A stretch of DNA of 64,000 bases from Rhodovulum strictum (GCF_009649175.1 NZ_WJPO01000002.1:186001-250000), one strand, 5' to 3'; counted from the first letter of the stretch, positions 19,891-30,211 are shown. Translations and numbers: made by a program. Notes: generated from the letters alone by a model not told the origin.

Positions 19891-20403
19891 TCAGGCGGTT
19901 CCGCCGTTGCCGGGCTGTTTCAGCGCACCTTCCTGGGCGCGGCGCGCGATTTCCTGACGGTAAAGCGCCACGAAATCGACCGGCTCTAGGTTCAGCGGCG
20001 GGAAACCGCCATCGCGGGTCATGTCGGATACGATGCGGCGGATGAAGGGGAACAGCATCCGCGGGCATTCGATCAGAAGGAACGGGTGAAGCTGGTCTTC
20101 GGGCACGTTCTCGACATGGAACACCCCGCCGTAATCGAGTTCCAGCAGGAACATCGACGCGCCGTCATTCTTGTTCTTCGAGTTGATCGTGAACTTGCAG
20201 ATGATCTCGTACTGATGTTCGACGGCACGCTTGCGCGCGTCCAGCCCGACCTGAACGCTGATATCGGGCGTCACCTCTCCCTGAACGCCCTTCTGGACAA
20301 GGATGTTCTCGAACGACAGGTCCCGGATGTACTGGCCGAGGATCTGCATCCGCACCTGCGGCGGTTGCTGCGCACCCGCGCCGTTGCCTTCGGTCTCGCT
20401 CAT
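19891..20403 (-). CDS. secB: Protein-export chaperone SecB
   Basis: Tetrameric chaperone that keeps preproteins unfolded and hands them to SecA. The 170-residue protein has the typical acidic N-terminus, then QILGQYIRDLSFENI and a conserved LLIECPRMLFPFIRRIVSD region, followed by a Pro-rich, low-complexity tail. Length is normal for alphaproteobacteria. It is transcribed leftward, with fxsA upstream on the same strand after 58 bases. Confidence 0.95.
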   Translation of the reverse strand: MSETEGNGAGAQQPPQVRMQILGQYIRDLSFENILVQKGVQGEVTPDISVQVGLDARKRAVEHQYEIICKFTINSKNKNDGASMFLLELDYGGVFHVENVPEDQLHPFLLIECPRMLFPFIRRIVSDMTRDGGFPPLNLEPVDFVALYRQEIARRAQEGALKQPGNGGTA

Positions 20404-20461
20404 GCTGTGCTCCTGGCGAATGTTGTGTTGAAAAGCGACTTATCAGCTTGGGCGCTCGGGC

Positions 20462-20953
20462 TCAATGGCGCGTCCAGCCGGAGCTGCCGGGGCGCGGGTT
20501 GCCCTGTGGCGCGATCTCCTCGAAATCGCCTTCGATCACCTCGGATTGCGCATCTGTGTTCCTGCGCGTCCGGGCGTAAGGGTCGGGTCCATAGCTCATG
20601 CCCTGAACGACAATCCGTTTCGCAAGCCAGCGGTAAGCCGTGGCGCGCACCGGCGGCATCAGCAGCGCGAAACCCACCGCATCGGTAAAGAATCCGGGTG
20701 TCAGCAGCAGCGCCCCGGCAAAGAGAATCATCGCGCCATGGGCCAGCGGTTCGGCCGGATCGCGCAATTCCCTGAACGAATTCCTGAGCTGCGACAGCGC
20801 CAGTGCGCCTTGCAGCCGGATCAGCCAGGTGCCGATGGCCGCGGTCAGAAGCACGATTCCCAGCGTCGGCCACAGCCCGATCAGGCCGCCGACCTGAATG
20901 AACAGGGCGATCTCGATCAGCGGGACGGCAAGAAAGATCAGAAAGAGCCACAT
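20462..20953 (-). CDS. fxsA: FxsA family inner-membrane protein
   Basis: Small integral membrane protein; in E. coli overexpression relieves F-plasmid exclusion of phage T7, but its cellular role is not known. The 163-residue protein has an N-terminal hydrophobic hairpin (LFLIFLAVPLIEIALFIQVG), a second pair including ILFAGALLLTPGFFTDAVGF with the family GxLLxxPGFxTD motif, and a hydrophilic C-terminal tail. Start at the ATG at 20953. In alphaproteobacteria it is usually found between secB and the Tim44-like gene, as here. Confidence 0.9.
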   Translation of the reverse strand: MWLFLIFLAVPLIEIALFIQVGGLIGLWPTLGIVLLTAAIGTWLIRLQGALALSQLRNSFRELRDPAEPLAHGAMILFAGALLLTPGFFTDAVGFALLMPPVRATAYRWLAKRIVVQGMSYGPDPYARTRRNTDAQSEVIEGDFEEIAPQGNPRPGSSGWTRH

Positions 20954-21063
20954 GGCGAAACCTCGAACAGCCGGACCGGGCAGGTGGACTTGACCCGGCA
21001 CGTGCCTTACATATGTCCGGAAACGATACGATACAAAGCCTGACGGCACGCTGCGAGGTCTAC

Positions 21064-21732
21064 ATGGGCTCTGCCATAATCCAACTTCTGGTTCTCGCGG
21101 GAATTGCCGTGTTCCTGATCCTGCGCCTGCGATCGGTGCTCGGCACGCGCGAGGGTTTCGAGAAGCCGCCCTTGTCGATGCCCGACCCGGCATCGCGCCG
21201 GTCCGACGCCCGCCGCGAATTCGAGGTGATCCAGGGCGGTGTTGACAGCGACATCACCGACCATGTCCCCGATGGCAGCCCCGCGGCCAAGGCGCTTGCC
21301 GCCATGAAGATGGCCGAGCCGGGCTTTTCGGTGGGCGAGTTCCTGCATGGCGCCCGCGGTGCCTATGAGATGATCCTGATGGCGTTCGAGCGCGGCGAGC
21401 TTGAGGAAGTCGAGGACTTCCTTGCGCCCGAGGTGCAGGACAGCTTTGCCGAGGTGGTCGCGCTGCGCGACGATCAGGGCCTGACGGTCGAGGCCAATTT
21501 CGTCGGCGTGCGCGAACTGGCGCTGAAGGACGCGACCTTCGACCGCGATACCGGCGAGGCCGAGCTGACGGTGAAATTTGTCGGCGAACTGACCTCTGTG
21601 GTGCGCAATGCCGAGGGTGATGTGGTCGAGGGCAGCCCGAACGAGATCAAGCGCCAGCGCGATGTCTGGACCTTTGCCCGCCGGATGGGGGTCGACGATC
21701 CGAACTGGCAGCTCGTCGCCACGGGCGAATGA
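21064..21732 (+). CDS. Tim44-like (TimA) domain membrane-associated protein
   Basis: Bacterial relative of mitochondrial Tim44. One N-terminal membrane helix (IIQLLVLAGIAVFLILRL) is followed by a short linker and the Tim44-like NTF2-fold domain (about 80-222; FLHGARGAYEMILMAFERGE). The 222-residue protein likely binds at the inner membrane; function in bacteria is unsettled. I start at the ATG at 21064 with GAGGT six bases upstream; an in-frame ATG at 21013 would add 17 residues. It is divergent from fxsA and overlaps mltA by four bases. Confidence 0.88.
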   Translation: MGSAIIQLLVLAGIAVFLILRLRSVLGTREGFEKPPLSMPDPASRRSDARREFEVIQGGVDSDITDHVPDGSPAAKALAAMKMAEPGFSVGEFLHGARGAYEMILMAFERGELEEVEDFLAPEVQDSFAEVVALRDDQGLTVEANFVGVRELALKDATFDRDTGEAELTVKFVGELTSVVRNAEGDVVEGSPNEIKRQRDVWTFARRMGVDDPNWQLVATGE

Positions 21733-22760
21733 TCCGTGGGCTCGGCGCTGCGGCCTGCCTGGCGCTGGTGATGGGCGCCGGACAGGCGCAGCCCGATACG
21801 ACTGTCGAAATCCTGCGCTTTTCCGACCTCAAGGGCTGGGACAAGGACGACCACGCCACCGCGCTGGCCGTCTTTCGCGAAACCTGCACCGATCTGCCCG
21901 ATCCGGTCTGGTCCTCGCTTTGTGCGGTGGCCATGCACCAGCAGGATGCGCGCCGCTTTTTCGAGCTGTTCTTCCGCCCTGTCCTGATCGGCGGCAACAA
22001 CCCGGCGCTGTTCACCGGCTATTTCGAGCCTGAACTGGACGGCGCGCGCCGCCCCGACGGGCGTTTCCGCTTTCCGGTCTACCGCACCCCGCCCGATCTG
22101 GTGTCCGGCGAGCCGTGGCATTCCCGCCGCGAGATCGAGGAAGACGGCATCCTGCGCGGTCGCGGGCTTGAAATCGCCTGGCTCGACGATCCGGTGGATG
22201 TGTTCTTCCTTCAGGTGCAGGGCTCGGGCCGCATCCGGCTGAACGATGGGGCGACGCTGCGGATCGGCTATGGCGGCAAGAACGGCCATCAGTACCGCTC
22301 GATCGGGCAGGAACTGGTGCGCCGCGGCGTCTATGAACCGCATCAGGTATCGGCCCAGGTGATCCGGTCCTGGGTGCGCCGCAACCCCGAGGAAGGGCGC
22401 GCGCTGCTGCATCACAACCCCTCCTTCGTGTTCTTCCGCGAACTGGACGACCTGCCCGCCGACAAGGGGCCGCTGGGGGCGATGAACCGCTCGATCACGG
22501 CGATGCGCACCATTGCCGTCGATCCCGCCTTTGTGCCGCTGGGCGCGCCGGTCTGGATCGAAAAGGGCGGCCGCGCGCCGCTGCACAGGCTGATGGTGGC
22601 GCAGGACACCGGTTCTGCGATCAAGGGGGCGCAGCGGGCCGACATCTTTTATGGAACGGGCAAGGCGGCGGGCGAAAAGGCCGGGCGCATCCGTGACCGC
22701 GGGCGCATGGTCGTGCTTCTGCCGATCGAAACCGCGCTTGCCATGCTGCCCGAGGGCTAG
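21729..22760 (+). CDS. mltA: Membrane-bound lytic murein transglycosylase A
   Basis: Cleaves the MurNAc-GlcNAc bond of peptidoglycan, forming 1,6-anhydro ends, in the periplasm. The 343-residue protein has a signal peptide (cleavage likely near GAGQAQ; no lipobox cysteine, unlike E. coli MltA), the MltA domain with FTGYFEPELDG and VFFLQVQGSGRI, and the C-terminal 3D domain with the conserved aspartates (DTGSAIKGAQRADIFYG). Second gene of the Tim44-mltA-smr operon. Confidence 0.93.
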   Translation: MIRGLGAAACLALVMGAGQAQPDTTVEILRFSDLKGWDKDDHATALAVFRETCTDLPDPVWSSLCAVAMHQQDARRFFELFFRPVLIGGNNPALFTGYFEPELDGARRPDGRFRFPVYRTPPDLVSGEPWHSRREIEEDGILRGRGLEIAWLDDPVDVFFLQVQGSGRIRLNDGATLRIGYGGKNGHQYRSIGQELVRRGVYEPHQVSAQVIRSWVRRNPEEGRALLHHNPSFVFFRELDDLPADKGPLGAMNRSITAMRTIAVDPAFVPLGAPVWIEKGGRAPLHRLMVAQDTGSAIKGAQRADIFYGTGKAAGEKAGRIRDRGRMVVLLPIETALAMLPEG

Positions 22761-22764
22761 GCCG

Positions 22765-23343
22765 ATGCCCCGTCGCCGTTCCGGCCAGTTGACGGGCGAA
22801 GACCGCGCGCTCTGGGATAACGTTGCCCGGCGCATCCGGCCCCTGCCGGGCAAGCGGCCCTTGCCCCAGCCGGAACCGGAACCGCCGCCCACCCCGCCCC
22901 AGATCGCGCCGCCGCCCACCACGCCCATCGCCCCCTTCCGCATCGGATCGCGCGCCAACGGCGCCGCCATCCCTGCCCCCGACCCCGGCGCCGAGATCCG
23001 CATGGACCGCAAGGCCCATACCCGGCTCAAGGGCGGCAAGCTGTCACCCGAGGCGCGCATCGACCTGCACGGCATGACCCTGGCCGAGGCGCATCCCGCG
23101 CTGATCCGCTTTGTCCTGCGCGCCCAGTCCGAGGGGCGGCGGCTGGTGCTGGTCATCACCGGCAAGGGCGCGGGGCCGGATGGCGACGGGCCGATCCCGG
23201 AACGGCGCGGCGTCCTGAAACGCCAGGTGCCGCACTGGCTGCACCAGCCGCCGCTGGCCGCTGCCGTGTTGCAGGTTGCCCAGGCGCATCGCCGGCATGG
23301 CGGCGAAGGCGCGCTTTACATCTATCTGCGCCGCCCGCGCTGA
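22765..23343 (+). CDS. Smr-domain protein
   Basis: The 192-residue protein has a proline-rich, probably disordered region (about 30-80) and a C-terminal Smr domain (about 95-192) with DLHGMTLAEAHPAL and the VITGKG nucleic-acid-binding loop. Smr domains nick or bind branched DNA or, in other members, cleave RNA at stalled ribosomes; which applies here cannot be told. It starts four bases after mltA. This Tim44-mltA-smr order is common in Rhodobacterales. Confidence 0.88.
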   Translation: MPRRRSGQLTGEDRALWDNVARRIRPLPGKRPLPQPEPEPPPTPPQIAPPPTTPIAPFRIGSRANGAAIPAPDPGAEIRMDRKAHTRLKGGKLSPEARIDLHGMTLAEAHPALIRFVLRAQSEGRRLVLVITGKGAGPDGDGPIPERRGVLKRQVPHWLHQPPLAAAVLQVAQAHRRHGGEGALYIYLRRPR

Positions 23344-23347
23344 GCGG

Positions 23348-24451
23348 TCATTGCCCCGCCAGCGCCGTCAGCGGCGACAGGATGATGCCGGTTGCGTTCT
23401 GCACGGTGATGACCGTGCCCGGCAAAAGCCCCGGCCGCCCGGCCGCACCCTCGTCAAAGGATTGTTGCAGGGTCGGCACGTTGCGCAACAGCCGGATCAG
23501 GTCGGGCGAGCTTCCGGCGGTGAAATGGCCCATGCCCGTCGAAAACCCCGTCACATCCAGCACCGTGACCCTGAGATCGGCCAGTTCGCCGACGCTCTGG
23601 ATATTGCCCAGCCGCTCGCGCTGGCCCGACAGCCGCGCCGACAGCAGCAGCGCCCGGTCGCGTTGCGAGGTGAAGACAACCACATTCGGCGGCATCGCAC
23701 CGATATCGCGCACCTGCGCGCGGAACACATCGACGTCGATATCGGGCGACAACAGGATCAGCCCGTCAATCTCGCGCGCAACGCGGCCGGGGCTGGTCAG
23801 CGCCATCTGGCGCAGGGCTTCCATGCTGAGCAGTGCGCCCATCGAATGGGCCACGATCAGCACCTCGTCGGGCCGGGCCGCGATGACCGCGTCCAGCAAT
23901 TCGGTAAATCCCTTGCGGGCGAACAGCGCGCTGTCGCGGTCATGGGCATAGCCAAAGGGGCTGGCCGCGCTGGGCCAGGAATAATGCAGCGCGACGCCCT
24001 CGATCCCGAAATCATGGGCAAGCTGGGCGGATCGGTACAGACCTTCGGTGAAATTGGTGTTGAAGCCGTGGACAAAGATGACCGCCGCCCGCTTGCCGCG
24101 GGGCCGCGCAGCAAGATCGCGCGCCAGTGCAGCGGTAAAGGTCGGCGCGCGGTCGAACAGCCGGGCCGAGGTCATCACGAACTGGCGCCCGGGATCGGGC
24201 TGCCCCTTGGGATAGGCGATTTCCCCGGGCGCGCGGTCGGGCGGAACTGCCACCGTGAACGCCCCGAAACCGACCGTTTCCGAGCGCGTATTGCCGAACA
24301 ATCCGCCCGGGGTCCGCTCGCGCGTCGTTCCGACAAAGACCTGACGTTCGACCGCACCCGTCGCCGGTTCGCGCATGACGGCCAACGTGCCCCGCGCCGC
24401 ACAACCCGCCAGCGCGACAAGGCACAGAAGGAACGCGATCTGTCGCAGCAC
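23348..24451 (-). CDS. DUF900 alpha/beta-hydrolase lipoprotein
   Basis: Predicted lipoprotein (lipobox LAGC, Cys17) with an alpha/beta-hydrolase domain of the DUF900 esterase/lipase group. Visible are the oxyanion strand VIFVHGFNTNF, the nucleophile elbow AHSMG (Ser203, with Ala in place of the first Gly), and a later DVTGFSTGMGHF segment that may hold the His. I chose GTG at 24451, which gives MLRQIAFLL and a compact signal; a TTG at 24469 would add six residues. Substrate is unknown. It begins 21 bases after the hslU stop on the same strand, so it may be cotranscribed with hslVU. Confidence 0.8.
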   Translation of the reverse strand: MLRQIAFLLCLVALAGCAARGTLAVMREPATGAVERQVFVGTTRERTPGGLFGNTRSETVGFGAFTVAVPPDRAPGEIAYPKGQPDPGRQFVMTSARLFDRAPTFTAALARDLAARPRGKRAAVIFVHGFNTNFTEGLYRSAQLAHDFGIEGVALHYSWPSAASPFGYAHDRDSALFARKGFTELLDAVIAARPDEVLIVAHSMGALLSMEALRQMALTSPGRVAREIDGLILLSPDIDVDVFRAQVRDIGAMPPNVVVFTSQRDRALLLSARLSGQRERLGNIQSVGELADLRVTVLDVTGFSTGMGHFTAGSSPDLIRLLRNVPTLQQSFDEGAAGRPGLLPGTVITVQNATGIILSPLTALAGQ

Positions 24452-24472
24452 GGGCGGCCCCTGCGGCAATTC

Positions 24473-25783
24473 CTACAGAATGTAGCGGGTCACATCCATC
24501 GAACGTGTCAGCGCACCCAGGTTCTTCTCGACGAAGGCGGCATCCACCACGACCGCGTCGCCGCCGCGATCCGGGGCGGTGAAGCTCAGCTCCTCGAACA
24601 CCCGCTCCATCACCGTGTAAAGCCGCCGCGCGCCGATATTCTCGACGCTTTCATTCACCTCGGCCGCGATCCGCGCCAGCGCCGCGATGCCATCCTCGGT
24701 GAAGGTGACGTTGACCTTCTCGGTTTCCATCAGCGCGGCATATTGCCGGGTCAGCGCGTTTTCGGTCTCGGTCAGGATGCGCACGAAATCGGCCTCGGTC
24801 AGCGCGCGCAATTCCACCCGGATCGGCAACCGCCCCTGCAATTCAGGCAAAAGGTCGGACGGTTTGGCGATGTGGAAGGCGCCCGAGGCGATGAACAGGA
24901 TATGGTCGGTCTTGACCGGGCCGTGCTTGGTGGAAACCGTCGTGCCCTCGATCAGCGGCAGCAGGTCGCGCTGCACGCCCTCGCGGCTGACATCGGCGCC
25001 GCGCGTGTCGGACCGGGCACAGACCTTGTCGATCTCGTCCAGGAACACGATGCCGTTTTCCTGCACCGCCTCCAGCGCGGTGCGCGTCACCGCCTCGTCA
25101 TCCAGAAGCTTGTCGGCCTCTTCCGAGATCAGGATCTCGTAGCTGTCGCGCACCGTCATCCGGCGCCGGACCCGCCGCCCGCCGAATGCCTTGCCGAACA
25201 GATCGCCCAGCGACATCATCCCCCCGCCCTGGCCGGGCGGCATGCCGGGGATCTCCATCATCGGCAGCGGGTTCGAGGTATCGGCCACCTCAAGCTCGAT
25301 CATCGTCTCGTCAAGTTCGCCGCGCTTCAGCTTGCCGCGGAACATCTCGCGCGTCTGCTGGCGGGCATCGGTCCCGGCGATGGCCTCGATCACCCGTTCC
25401 TCGGCGGCCTGATGCGCCGCGGCCTTGACCTCGTCGCGCATCCAGTCCCGGGTCTGGGCAATGGCGCTGTCCACCAGATCGCGGATGATCTGTTCCACGT
25501 CGCGCCCGACATAGCCGACTTCGGTAAACTTGGTCGCCTCGACCTTGATGAAGGGCGCACGTGCCAGCCGCGCAAGGCGGCGCGAGATCTCGGTCTTGCC
25601 GACGCCGGTGGGGCCGATCATCAGGATGTTCTTGGGATACACCTCTTCGCGCAGGTCGTCGGACAATTGCTTGCGCCGCCAGCGATTGCGCAGCGCGACC
25701 GCCACGGCGCGCTTGGCGTCGTTCTGCCCGATGATGAAGCGATCCAGTTCCGAGACGATCTCGCGGGGGGTCAGGTCGGTCAT
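24473..25783 (-). CDS. hslU: HslUV protease ATPase subunit HslU
   Basis: AAA+ unfoldase that feeds substrates to the HslV peptidase during heat stress. The 436-residue protein has Walker A GPTGVGKT at residues 57-64, the pore GYVG motif ([10 protein letters not shown]), the I-domain (about 110-230), Walker [11 protein letters not shown], sensor 2 and the conserved C-terminal SMDVTRYIL that activates HslV. Translation is coupled to hslV by an ATGA overlap. Confidence 0.97.
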   Translation of the reverse strand: MTDLTPREIVSELDRFIIGQNDAKRAVAVALRNRWRRKQLSDDLREEVYPKNILMIGPTGVGKTEISRRLARLARAPFIKVEATKFTEVGYVGRDVEQIIRDLVDSAIAQTRDWMRDEVKAAAHQAAEERVIEAIAGTDARQQTREMFRGKLKRGELDETMIELEVADTSNPLPMMEIPGMPPGQGGGMMSLGDLFGKAFGGRRVRRRMTVRDSYEILISEEADKLLDDEAVTRTALEAVQENGIVFLDEIDKVCARSDTRGADVSREGVQRDLLPLIEGTTVSTKHGPVKTDHILFIASGAFHIAKPSDLLPELQGRLPIRVELRALTEADFVRILTETENALTRQYAALMETEKVNVTFTEDGIAALARIAAEVNESVENIGARRLYTVMERVFEELSFTAPDRGGDAVVVDAAFVEKNLGALTRSMDVTRYIL

Positions 25784-26340
25784 TTCGAAATCGTCTCCAC
25801 CGTCAGGTTGCCATTCGTGTAGACGCAGATATCCGCGGCGATCGCCATGGCCCTGCGGGCGATCTCCTCGGCCGAAAGCTGGGTGTTCTCGATCAGCCCG
25901 CGGGCGGCGGCCAGCGCGTAATTCCCGCCCGAGCCGATGGCCGCCACGTCATGTTCGGGTGACAGGACATCGCCCGCACCGGTCACGACATAGATCTCGG
26001 TGCCGTCGCTGACGATCAGCATGGCTTCGAGCTTTTGCAGATACTTGTCGGTGCGCCAGTCCTTGGCCAGTTCGACCGCCGCGCGCTGCAACTGGCCGGG
26101 GGTTGCTTCCAGCTTGGCCTCCAGCCGTTCGAGCAGGGTAAAGGCATCCGCGGTCGAGCCCGCGAACCCCGCCACCACGTCAAAGCCGCCGGGCGACAGG
26201 CGGCGCACCTTGCGCGCGGTGCCCTTGATGACGGTCTGGCCCAGGCTCACCTGCCCGTCGCCCGCAATCACCACCTGCCCGCCACGCTTGACGCCGATGA
26301 TCGTCGTGCCGTGCCAGCCGGGAAACTCGTCTCTTGCCAT
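25780..26340 (-). CDS. hslV: HslUV protease peptidase subunit HslV
   Basis: Threonine peptidase of the two-ring HslUV protease. The 186-residue protein has [11 protein letters not shown], in which Thr12 corresponds to the catalytic Thr1, so an 11-residue propeptide must be removed, and [19 protein letters not shown] and [12 protein letters not shown] place the start at the ATG at 26340 ([11 protein letters not shown]). A sequence upstream resembles an RpoH promoter (26371-26398), fitting the heat-shock role. Confidence 0.96.
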   Translation of the reverse strand: MARDEFPGWHGTTIIGVKRGGQVVIAGDGQVSLGQTVIKGTARKVRRLSPGGFDVVAGFAGSTADAFTLLERLEAKLEATPGQLQRAAVELAKDWRTDKYLQKLEAMLIVSDGTEIYVVTGAGDVLSPEHDVAAIGSGGNYALAAARGLIENTQLSAEEIARRAMAIAADICVYTNGNLTVETISK

Positions 26341-26370
26341 GGGCGCCCTCCGTGCCTCGCGCTTCGGCGC

Positions 26371-26398
26371 ATATATGTGCCCGATGCTGCCCCACAAG
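26371..26398 (-). promoter_or_regulatory. Putative RpoH (sigma-32) promoter for hslVU
   Basis: On the minus strand CTTG (26398-26395), a 17-base spacer and CATATAT (26377-26371) resemble the alphaproteobacterial heat-shock promoter (CTTG, about 17 bases, CYTATNT). The predicted transcript would start about 24 bases before hslV. The -10 differs from my recollection of the consensus at one position. Confidence 0.45.
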
Positions 26399-26409
26399 GC
26401 GCGCAACAG

Positions 26410-26433
26410 AAAGGGGCGCCGCAGCGCCCCTTT
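26410..26433 (-). terminator. Intrinsic terminator after trxA
   Basis: Perfect 9-bp stem AAAGGGGCG / CGCCCCTTT with a six-base loop, 24 bases past the trxA stop. Read leftward the 3' arm ends in T's, but only a short T tract follows. Confidence 0.65.
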
Positions 26434-26456
26434 GTCTCAGCCCCGGGCGGTCGAAA

Positions 26457-26777
26457 TCAGACCGACTCTTCGATCCAGCCTTTCAGCGCGGCCTTGGGGG
26501 CGGCGCCGATCTTGTTGGACACCACTTGCCCGTCCTTGAACAGGAACAGCGCCGGGATGCCGCGCACGCCCATCTGGGCGGGGGTGTTGGGGTTGTCGTC
26601 CACGTTGACCTTGACGATCTTGACCTTGCCCTCGTACTCGTCCGCCAGTTCTTCCAGCGCGGGGCCGATCTGCTTGCAGGGTCCGCACCACTCGGCCCAG
26701 AAATCCACCACCACGGGAATGTCGGACTGGCGCACCTCGGCGTCGAAGGTGTCGTCGGTGACGGAATGGGTCGGCAT
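26457..26777 (-). CDS. trxA: Thioredoxin 1
   Basis: Cytoplasmic dithiol reductant for ribonucleotide reductase, methionine sulfoxide reductase and others. The 106-residue protein has the active site WCGPC (Cys31, Cys34) in [16 protein letters not shown], the cis-proline region [12 protein letters not shown] and the normal length. AAGGAG lies seven bases before the ATG. It follows addA by 59 bases but has its own promoter-like sequence and a terminator, so it is probably partly independent of the addAB operon. Confidence 0.97.
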   Translation of the reverse strand: MPTHSVTDDTFDAEVRQSDIPVVVDFWAEWCGPCKQIGPALEELADEYEGKVKIVKVNVDDNPNTPAQMGVRGIPALFLFKDGQVVSNKIGAAPKAALKGWIEESV

Positions 26778-26811
26778 CGGGTCTCTCCTTGGAACCTGCG
26801 ATCGTTGCCGG

Positions 26812-26840
26812 ACAGTAAGAAGCGGGCCTTGGGGCGTCAA
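26812..26840 (-). promoter_or_regulatory. Putative sigma-70 promoter for trxA
   Basis: Minus-strand TTGACG (26840-26835), 17-base spacer, TACTGT (26817-26812), about 35 bases before the trxA start. The TGA inside the -35 hexamer is the addA stop codon, so the promoter is embedded at the end of addA. Confidence 0.5.
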
Positions 26841-29800
26841 GGCAGGGGCGCGCGGGCCAGCGCCGCTTTGCTGAGGGTGGCGGGGATGTCCATCAGCCGC
26901 CCCGTCCGCGTCCAGAGGATCGCGGTTTCGATCCGTTTCCCGGGATGGATCGCTGCCAAAGCATGACCATAGGCGCCCATCTGCCGCAAAAGCCCCTCGG
27001 GCACATCCTCGGGCCGGTCGGGGATCAGCGCGTTGGTCTTGAAATCGACCGCGCAAACGTGATCGGCGGTGACGATCAGCCGGTCGATGGTGCCGCGCAG
27101 GGGGCGGCCGTTCAGGTCGGCGGAAAACGGCACCTCGGCCAGCGTGCCGGGGGCAAAGACGGGGGCAAGCCGTGGATCGGCCAGCAGCGCCTCGGCCTCG
27201 GCGCGCAGGCTGTCGATCTCGGCCTCGGGGGTGGGCGGATCGCAGCGGGACAGCAGCGCGCGGGCCAGCGCCGGGCGGTTGGCGGGCGGGGCGTCGGGCA
27301 GATGTTCCAGCAGCAGATGCAGCCAGGTGCCCCGCGCCATCGCCGCCTCGGCCGCCATCCCCCCTGCCTCGCCCGGCATCACCTTGGCCCCGCCCAGATC
27401 GGACGGCGACAGCGGCTGCGGCGGGCGGGCCGGGCGCTGGGCCTCGCGCTTTGCCCAATCGGGCAGCGCCAGGGTCGGCGCCGGCGCCGGGCGCGCGTCG
27501 GCCGCTGCACCGCCCCAATTGCCCAATTCGTAGCGCAGCCCGGTTGCGAAGCCGAAATCGCAGGCCACTGGCCCCGCGCGGTCCAGCCCCGCCGCGATCC
27601 GGCTGTACCAGTCGCTGCCATCCCTGGTCAGCTTGCCCGCCGCCGCGACGATCAGCCATTGCTCGGCCCGCGTCATCGCAACATAAAGCAGCCTTGCGCG
27701 CTCCTCCTCCTCGCGCCGGACCCGCGCCTCATGCGCTGCCGCCAGCGCGGGCGGGCGGTCCTCGGCCGGGGTTTTCCAGGCGATGATGCCGTTTTCCAGC
27801 GGATAAAGCTGGTCGTGGATGCGCACCTGTCGCGCGGCCGTGTCGGGCAGGATCACCACTGGCGCCTCCAGCCCCTTGGCGCCATGCACCGTCATCACCC
27901 GCAGCCGGTTTCCCGCGGAATCGAGCTGGCGCTTGATCTCGACCTCGTCGCTTTCAAGCCAGCCAAGGAACCCGGTCAGCGAGGGCACCTCGGTCCGCTC
28001 ATAGGCCAGCGCCTGGGCCAGCAGCGCGTCGATGCCGTCTTCGGCCTCGTCGCCAAGCCGGGCAATCAGGCGGCGGCGGCCGTCATGGCGGGTCAGGATG
28101 CGTTCGAGCAATTCGTAGGGCCGCAGGAAATCGGCCTCGTCGCGCAGGGCGGTCAGCGTCAGTTTCGTCTCTGTCCCGGCCCAATCCGCGGATCTAAGCG
28201 CCTCCCACAGCCAGGCATGGCCGCGATAGGCCGCCAGCCGGTAAAGCGCCGCCTCGTCCCAGCCGAACAGAGGCGAGCGCAGCGCGCAGGCCAGCGACAG
28301 GTCGTCCTCTGGCAGCGCGAGGAAGGACAGAAGCGCGGTCAGATCGCGCACCGCCAGTTCGCCGCCGATCTTCAGCCGGTCGGCGCCCGCGACCTCCAGC
28401 CCCTCGGCCTTGCAGGCGCGAATGATCTCGTGAAACAGATCCGACCGCCGCTGCACCAGGATCAGGACATCGCCCTCGCGCAGCTTGCGCCGGGTAAAGC
28501 CGCCCTGCGTCTTGACCGCAATCGTCTCGCCCCGGTCGATCATCGCGCGGATCGACGCGGCCACCTGCCGGGCCAGCCGGACAGTGTGATGTTCCTCGGC
28601 CAGCGCATCGACAGGGTCGGCCCAATCGCCTGTCTCGGGTTTCTCGCTGTCCTCGACCACGGGCCACAGATCCACGCGCCCGGGCAGATCGGCATGGAAC
28701 GCCCGGTGCAGCATGTCGCGGTCCAGCCCCTGCCGCGCGCCTTCGGGAAAGGTCAGATCGACCACGTTCAGGATCGCGGGCGAGGACCGGAACGAATAGT
28801 CCAGCGTCAGATCGACCAGCGCGCGGTCGATCCCGCGCAACCGCTCGCCAAAGGCGGCCTTCATCCGGTCGAACCCGCCCGGATCGGCGCCTTGGAAGGA
28901 ATAGATCGACTGTTTCTTGTCGCCGACGACAAAGATCGTCCGCTCGACCCCTTCGCGCGCGCCGCGCCCGGCGGTGAACTCCTGCGCCAGCAACTCGATC
29001 ACCGCCCATTGCGCGGGGCTGGTGTCCTGCGCCTCGTCCACCAGGATGTGGTCCAGCCCGCCATCCAGCCGGAACAGCACCCATTGCGCGACGCCCGGAT
29101 CGGTCAGCAGTGCGCGCGCCTTCAGGATCAGGTCGTCGAAATCGAGCCAGCCATGGGCCTGTTTGCGCTGCGCATAGCGCGGCAGGAACGCGGCGGCAAA
29201 CCGATGCAGCGCCAGCGTCCGTTCGGCCGCGGCCAGCGCGACGCGGTGCGGGCGCGCGGCCTCTACCCTGGCCATCAGCGCGTGCAGATCGTCCAGCGCA
29301 GGGCCAAGGGCGGCCTGCGTCGCCTTGGTGGGAAAGGCGCCGATCTTTGCCGCAAAGGGCTGCTTGGCGCCTGAACCGTTCAGAAAAACAGCCTCAAGCC
29401 CCGCCAGAAGCGCCGGATCGCGCCGGGTCAGGTCCAGCGCGCCAAGGCGCACCGCATCCTTCTGATCGTTCGAGCTTCCCGCCCGCAGGGCGGGCAGCAG
29501 CCTCGCCATCAGATCGCCCTCGGTCCCCGTCAGAACCTGCGCCATCAACGCCGCAGCATCAAAGCCCGGCGCCAGACCGAACTGCCGCCAGATCGCATCC
29601 GCATCCCCTGCCCCGGAAAAGCGGTCGCGCTGCCCCGCGATCTCGGCGGTCAGCGCGTCAAGGTCTTCGTCCGTATGGAAGCGCGCGAGCCCGGCAAAGA
29701 CAGCGGACTCGGGGCCGTCGGCCAGTTCCTCGACAATCTCGGCCCGCAGACGCCGCGCCGCGCGGTCGTCCATCTCGGTGAATTGCGGCGAGACACCGGC

Positions 29801-30211
29801 CTCAAGCGGGAAGCGGCGCAACAAGGACGCGCAGAACGAATGGATCGTCTGGATCTTCAGCCCGCCGGGCGTCTCGATTGCGCGTGCGAAAAGCCGCCGC
29901 GCCTCGCGCAGCAGCGCCGTCTCGATCGGGCCGTCCACGCCCAACTCGCGCAGCGCGTGCCGCAGATCGGCATCGCCCAGCATCGCCCAGCCGCCCAGCC
30001 GGTCGAACAGGCGGTTCTGCATCTCGCTGGCGGCGGCCTTGGTATAGGTCAGGCACAGGATGCGCTGCGGCGGAACCCGGTTCAGCAACAGCCGCGCCAC
30101 CCGGTCGGTCAGCACCCGCGTCTTGCCCGACCCGGCATTCGCCCCCAGCCAGGTCGAGTTCGCCGGATCCGCCGCCTGAACCTGCCGCTCGGTCGCATCA
30201 TGGCGCGTCAT
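26837..30211 (-). CDS. addA: Double-strand break repair helicase-nuclease AddA
   Basis: UvrD-type 3'-5' helicase and nuclease subunit of AddAB, which resects double-strand ends for RecA loading. The 1124-residue protein has motif [10 protein letters not shown], motif II region [20 protein letters not shown], the helicase motif [25 protein letters not shown], and the C-terminal nuclease motif VDFKTN. It starts at 30211 by ATGA overlap with addB. Alphaproteobacteria use AddAB in place of RecBCD. Confidence 0.95.
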   Translation of the reverse strand: MTRHDATERQVQAADPANSTWLGANAGSGKTRVLTDRVARLLLNRVPPQRILCLTYTKAAASEMQNRLFDRLGGWAMLGDADLRHALRELGVDGPIETALLREARRLFARAIETPGGLKIQTIHSFCASLLRRFPLEAGVSPQFTEMDDRAARRLRAEIVEELADGPESAVFAGLARFHTDEDLDALTAEIAGQRDRFSGAGDADAIWRQFGLAPGFDAAALMAQVLTGTEGDLMARLLPALRAGSSNDQKDAVRLGALDLTRRDPALLAGLEAVFLNGSGAKQPFAAKIGAFPTKATQAALGPALDDLHALMARVEAARPHRVALAAAERTLALHRFAAAFLPRYAQRKQAHGWLDFDDLILKARALLTDPGVAQWVLFRLDGGLDHILVDEAQDTSPAQWAVIELLAQEFTAGRGAREGVERTIFVVGDKKQSIYSFQGADPGGFDRMKAAFGERLRGIDRALVDLTLDYSFRSSPAILNVVDLTFPEGARQGLDRDMLHRAFHADLPGRVDLWPVVEDSEKPETGDWADPVDALAEEHHTVRLARQVAASIRAMIDRGETIAVKTQGGFTRRKLREGDVLILVQRRSDLFHEIIRACKAEGLEVAGADRLKIGGELAVRDLTALLSFLALPEDDLSLACALRSPLFGWDEAALYRLAAYRGHAWLWEALRSADWAGTETKLTLTALRDEADFLRPYELLERILTRHDGRRRLIARLGDEAEDGIDALLAQALAYERTEVPSLTGFLGWLESDEVEIKRQLDSAGNRLRVMTVHGAKGLEAPVVILPDTAARQVRIHDQLYPLENGIIAWKTPAEDRPPALAAAHEARVRREEEERARLLYVAMTRAEQWLIVAAAGKLTRDGSDWYSRIAAGLDRAGPVACDFGFATGLRYELGNWGGAAADARPAPAPTLALPDWAKREAQRPARPPQPLSPSDLGGAKVMPGEAGGMAAEAAMARGTWLHLLLEHLPDAPPANRPALARALLSRCDPPTPEAEIDSLRAEAEALLADPRLAPVFAPGTLAEVPFSADLNGRPLRGTIDRLIVTADHVCAVDFKTNALIPDRPEDVPEGLLRQMGAYGHALAAIHPGKRIETAILWTRTGRLMDIPATLSKAALARAPLP

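Noticed and set aside
26945-29374. A plus-strand open frame of about 800 codons opposite addA
   Set aside because: It is the antisense shadow of addA in high-GC DNA; composition is Arg/Gly/His-rich with no recognisable motif, and addA has full helicase motifs. Similar shadows opposite maeB, mutS, hslU, mnmG, yfhM and ahcY were dropped for the same reason.
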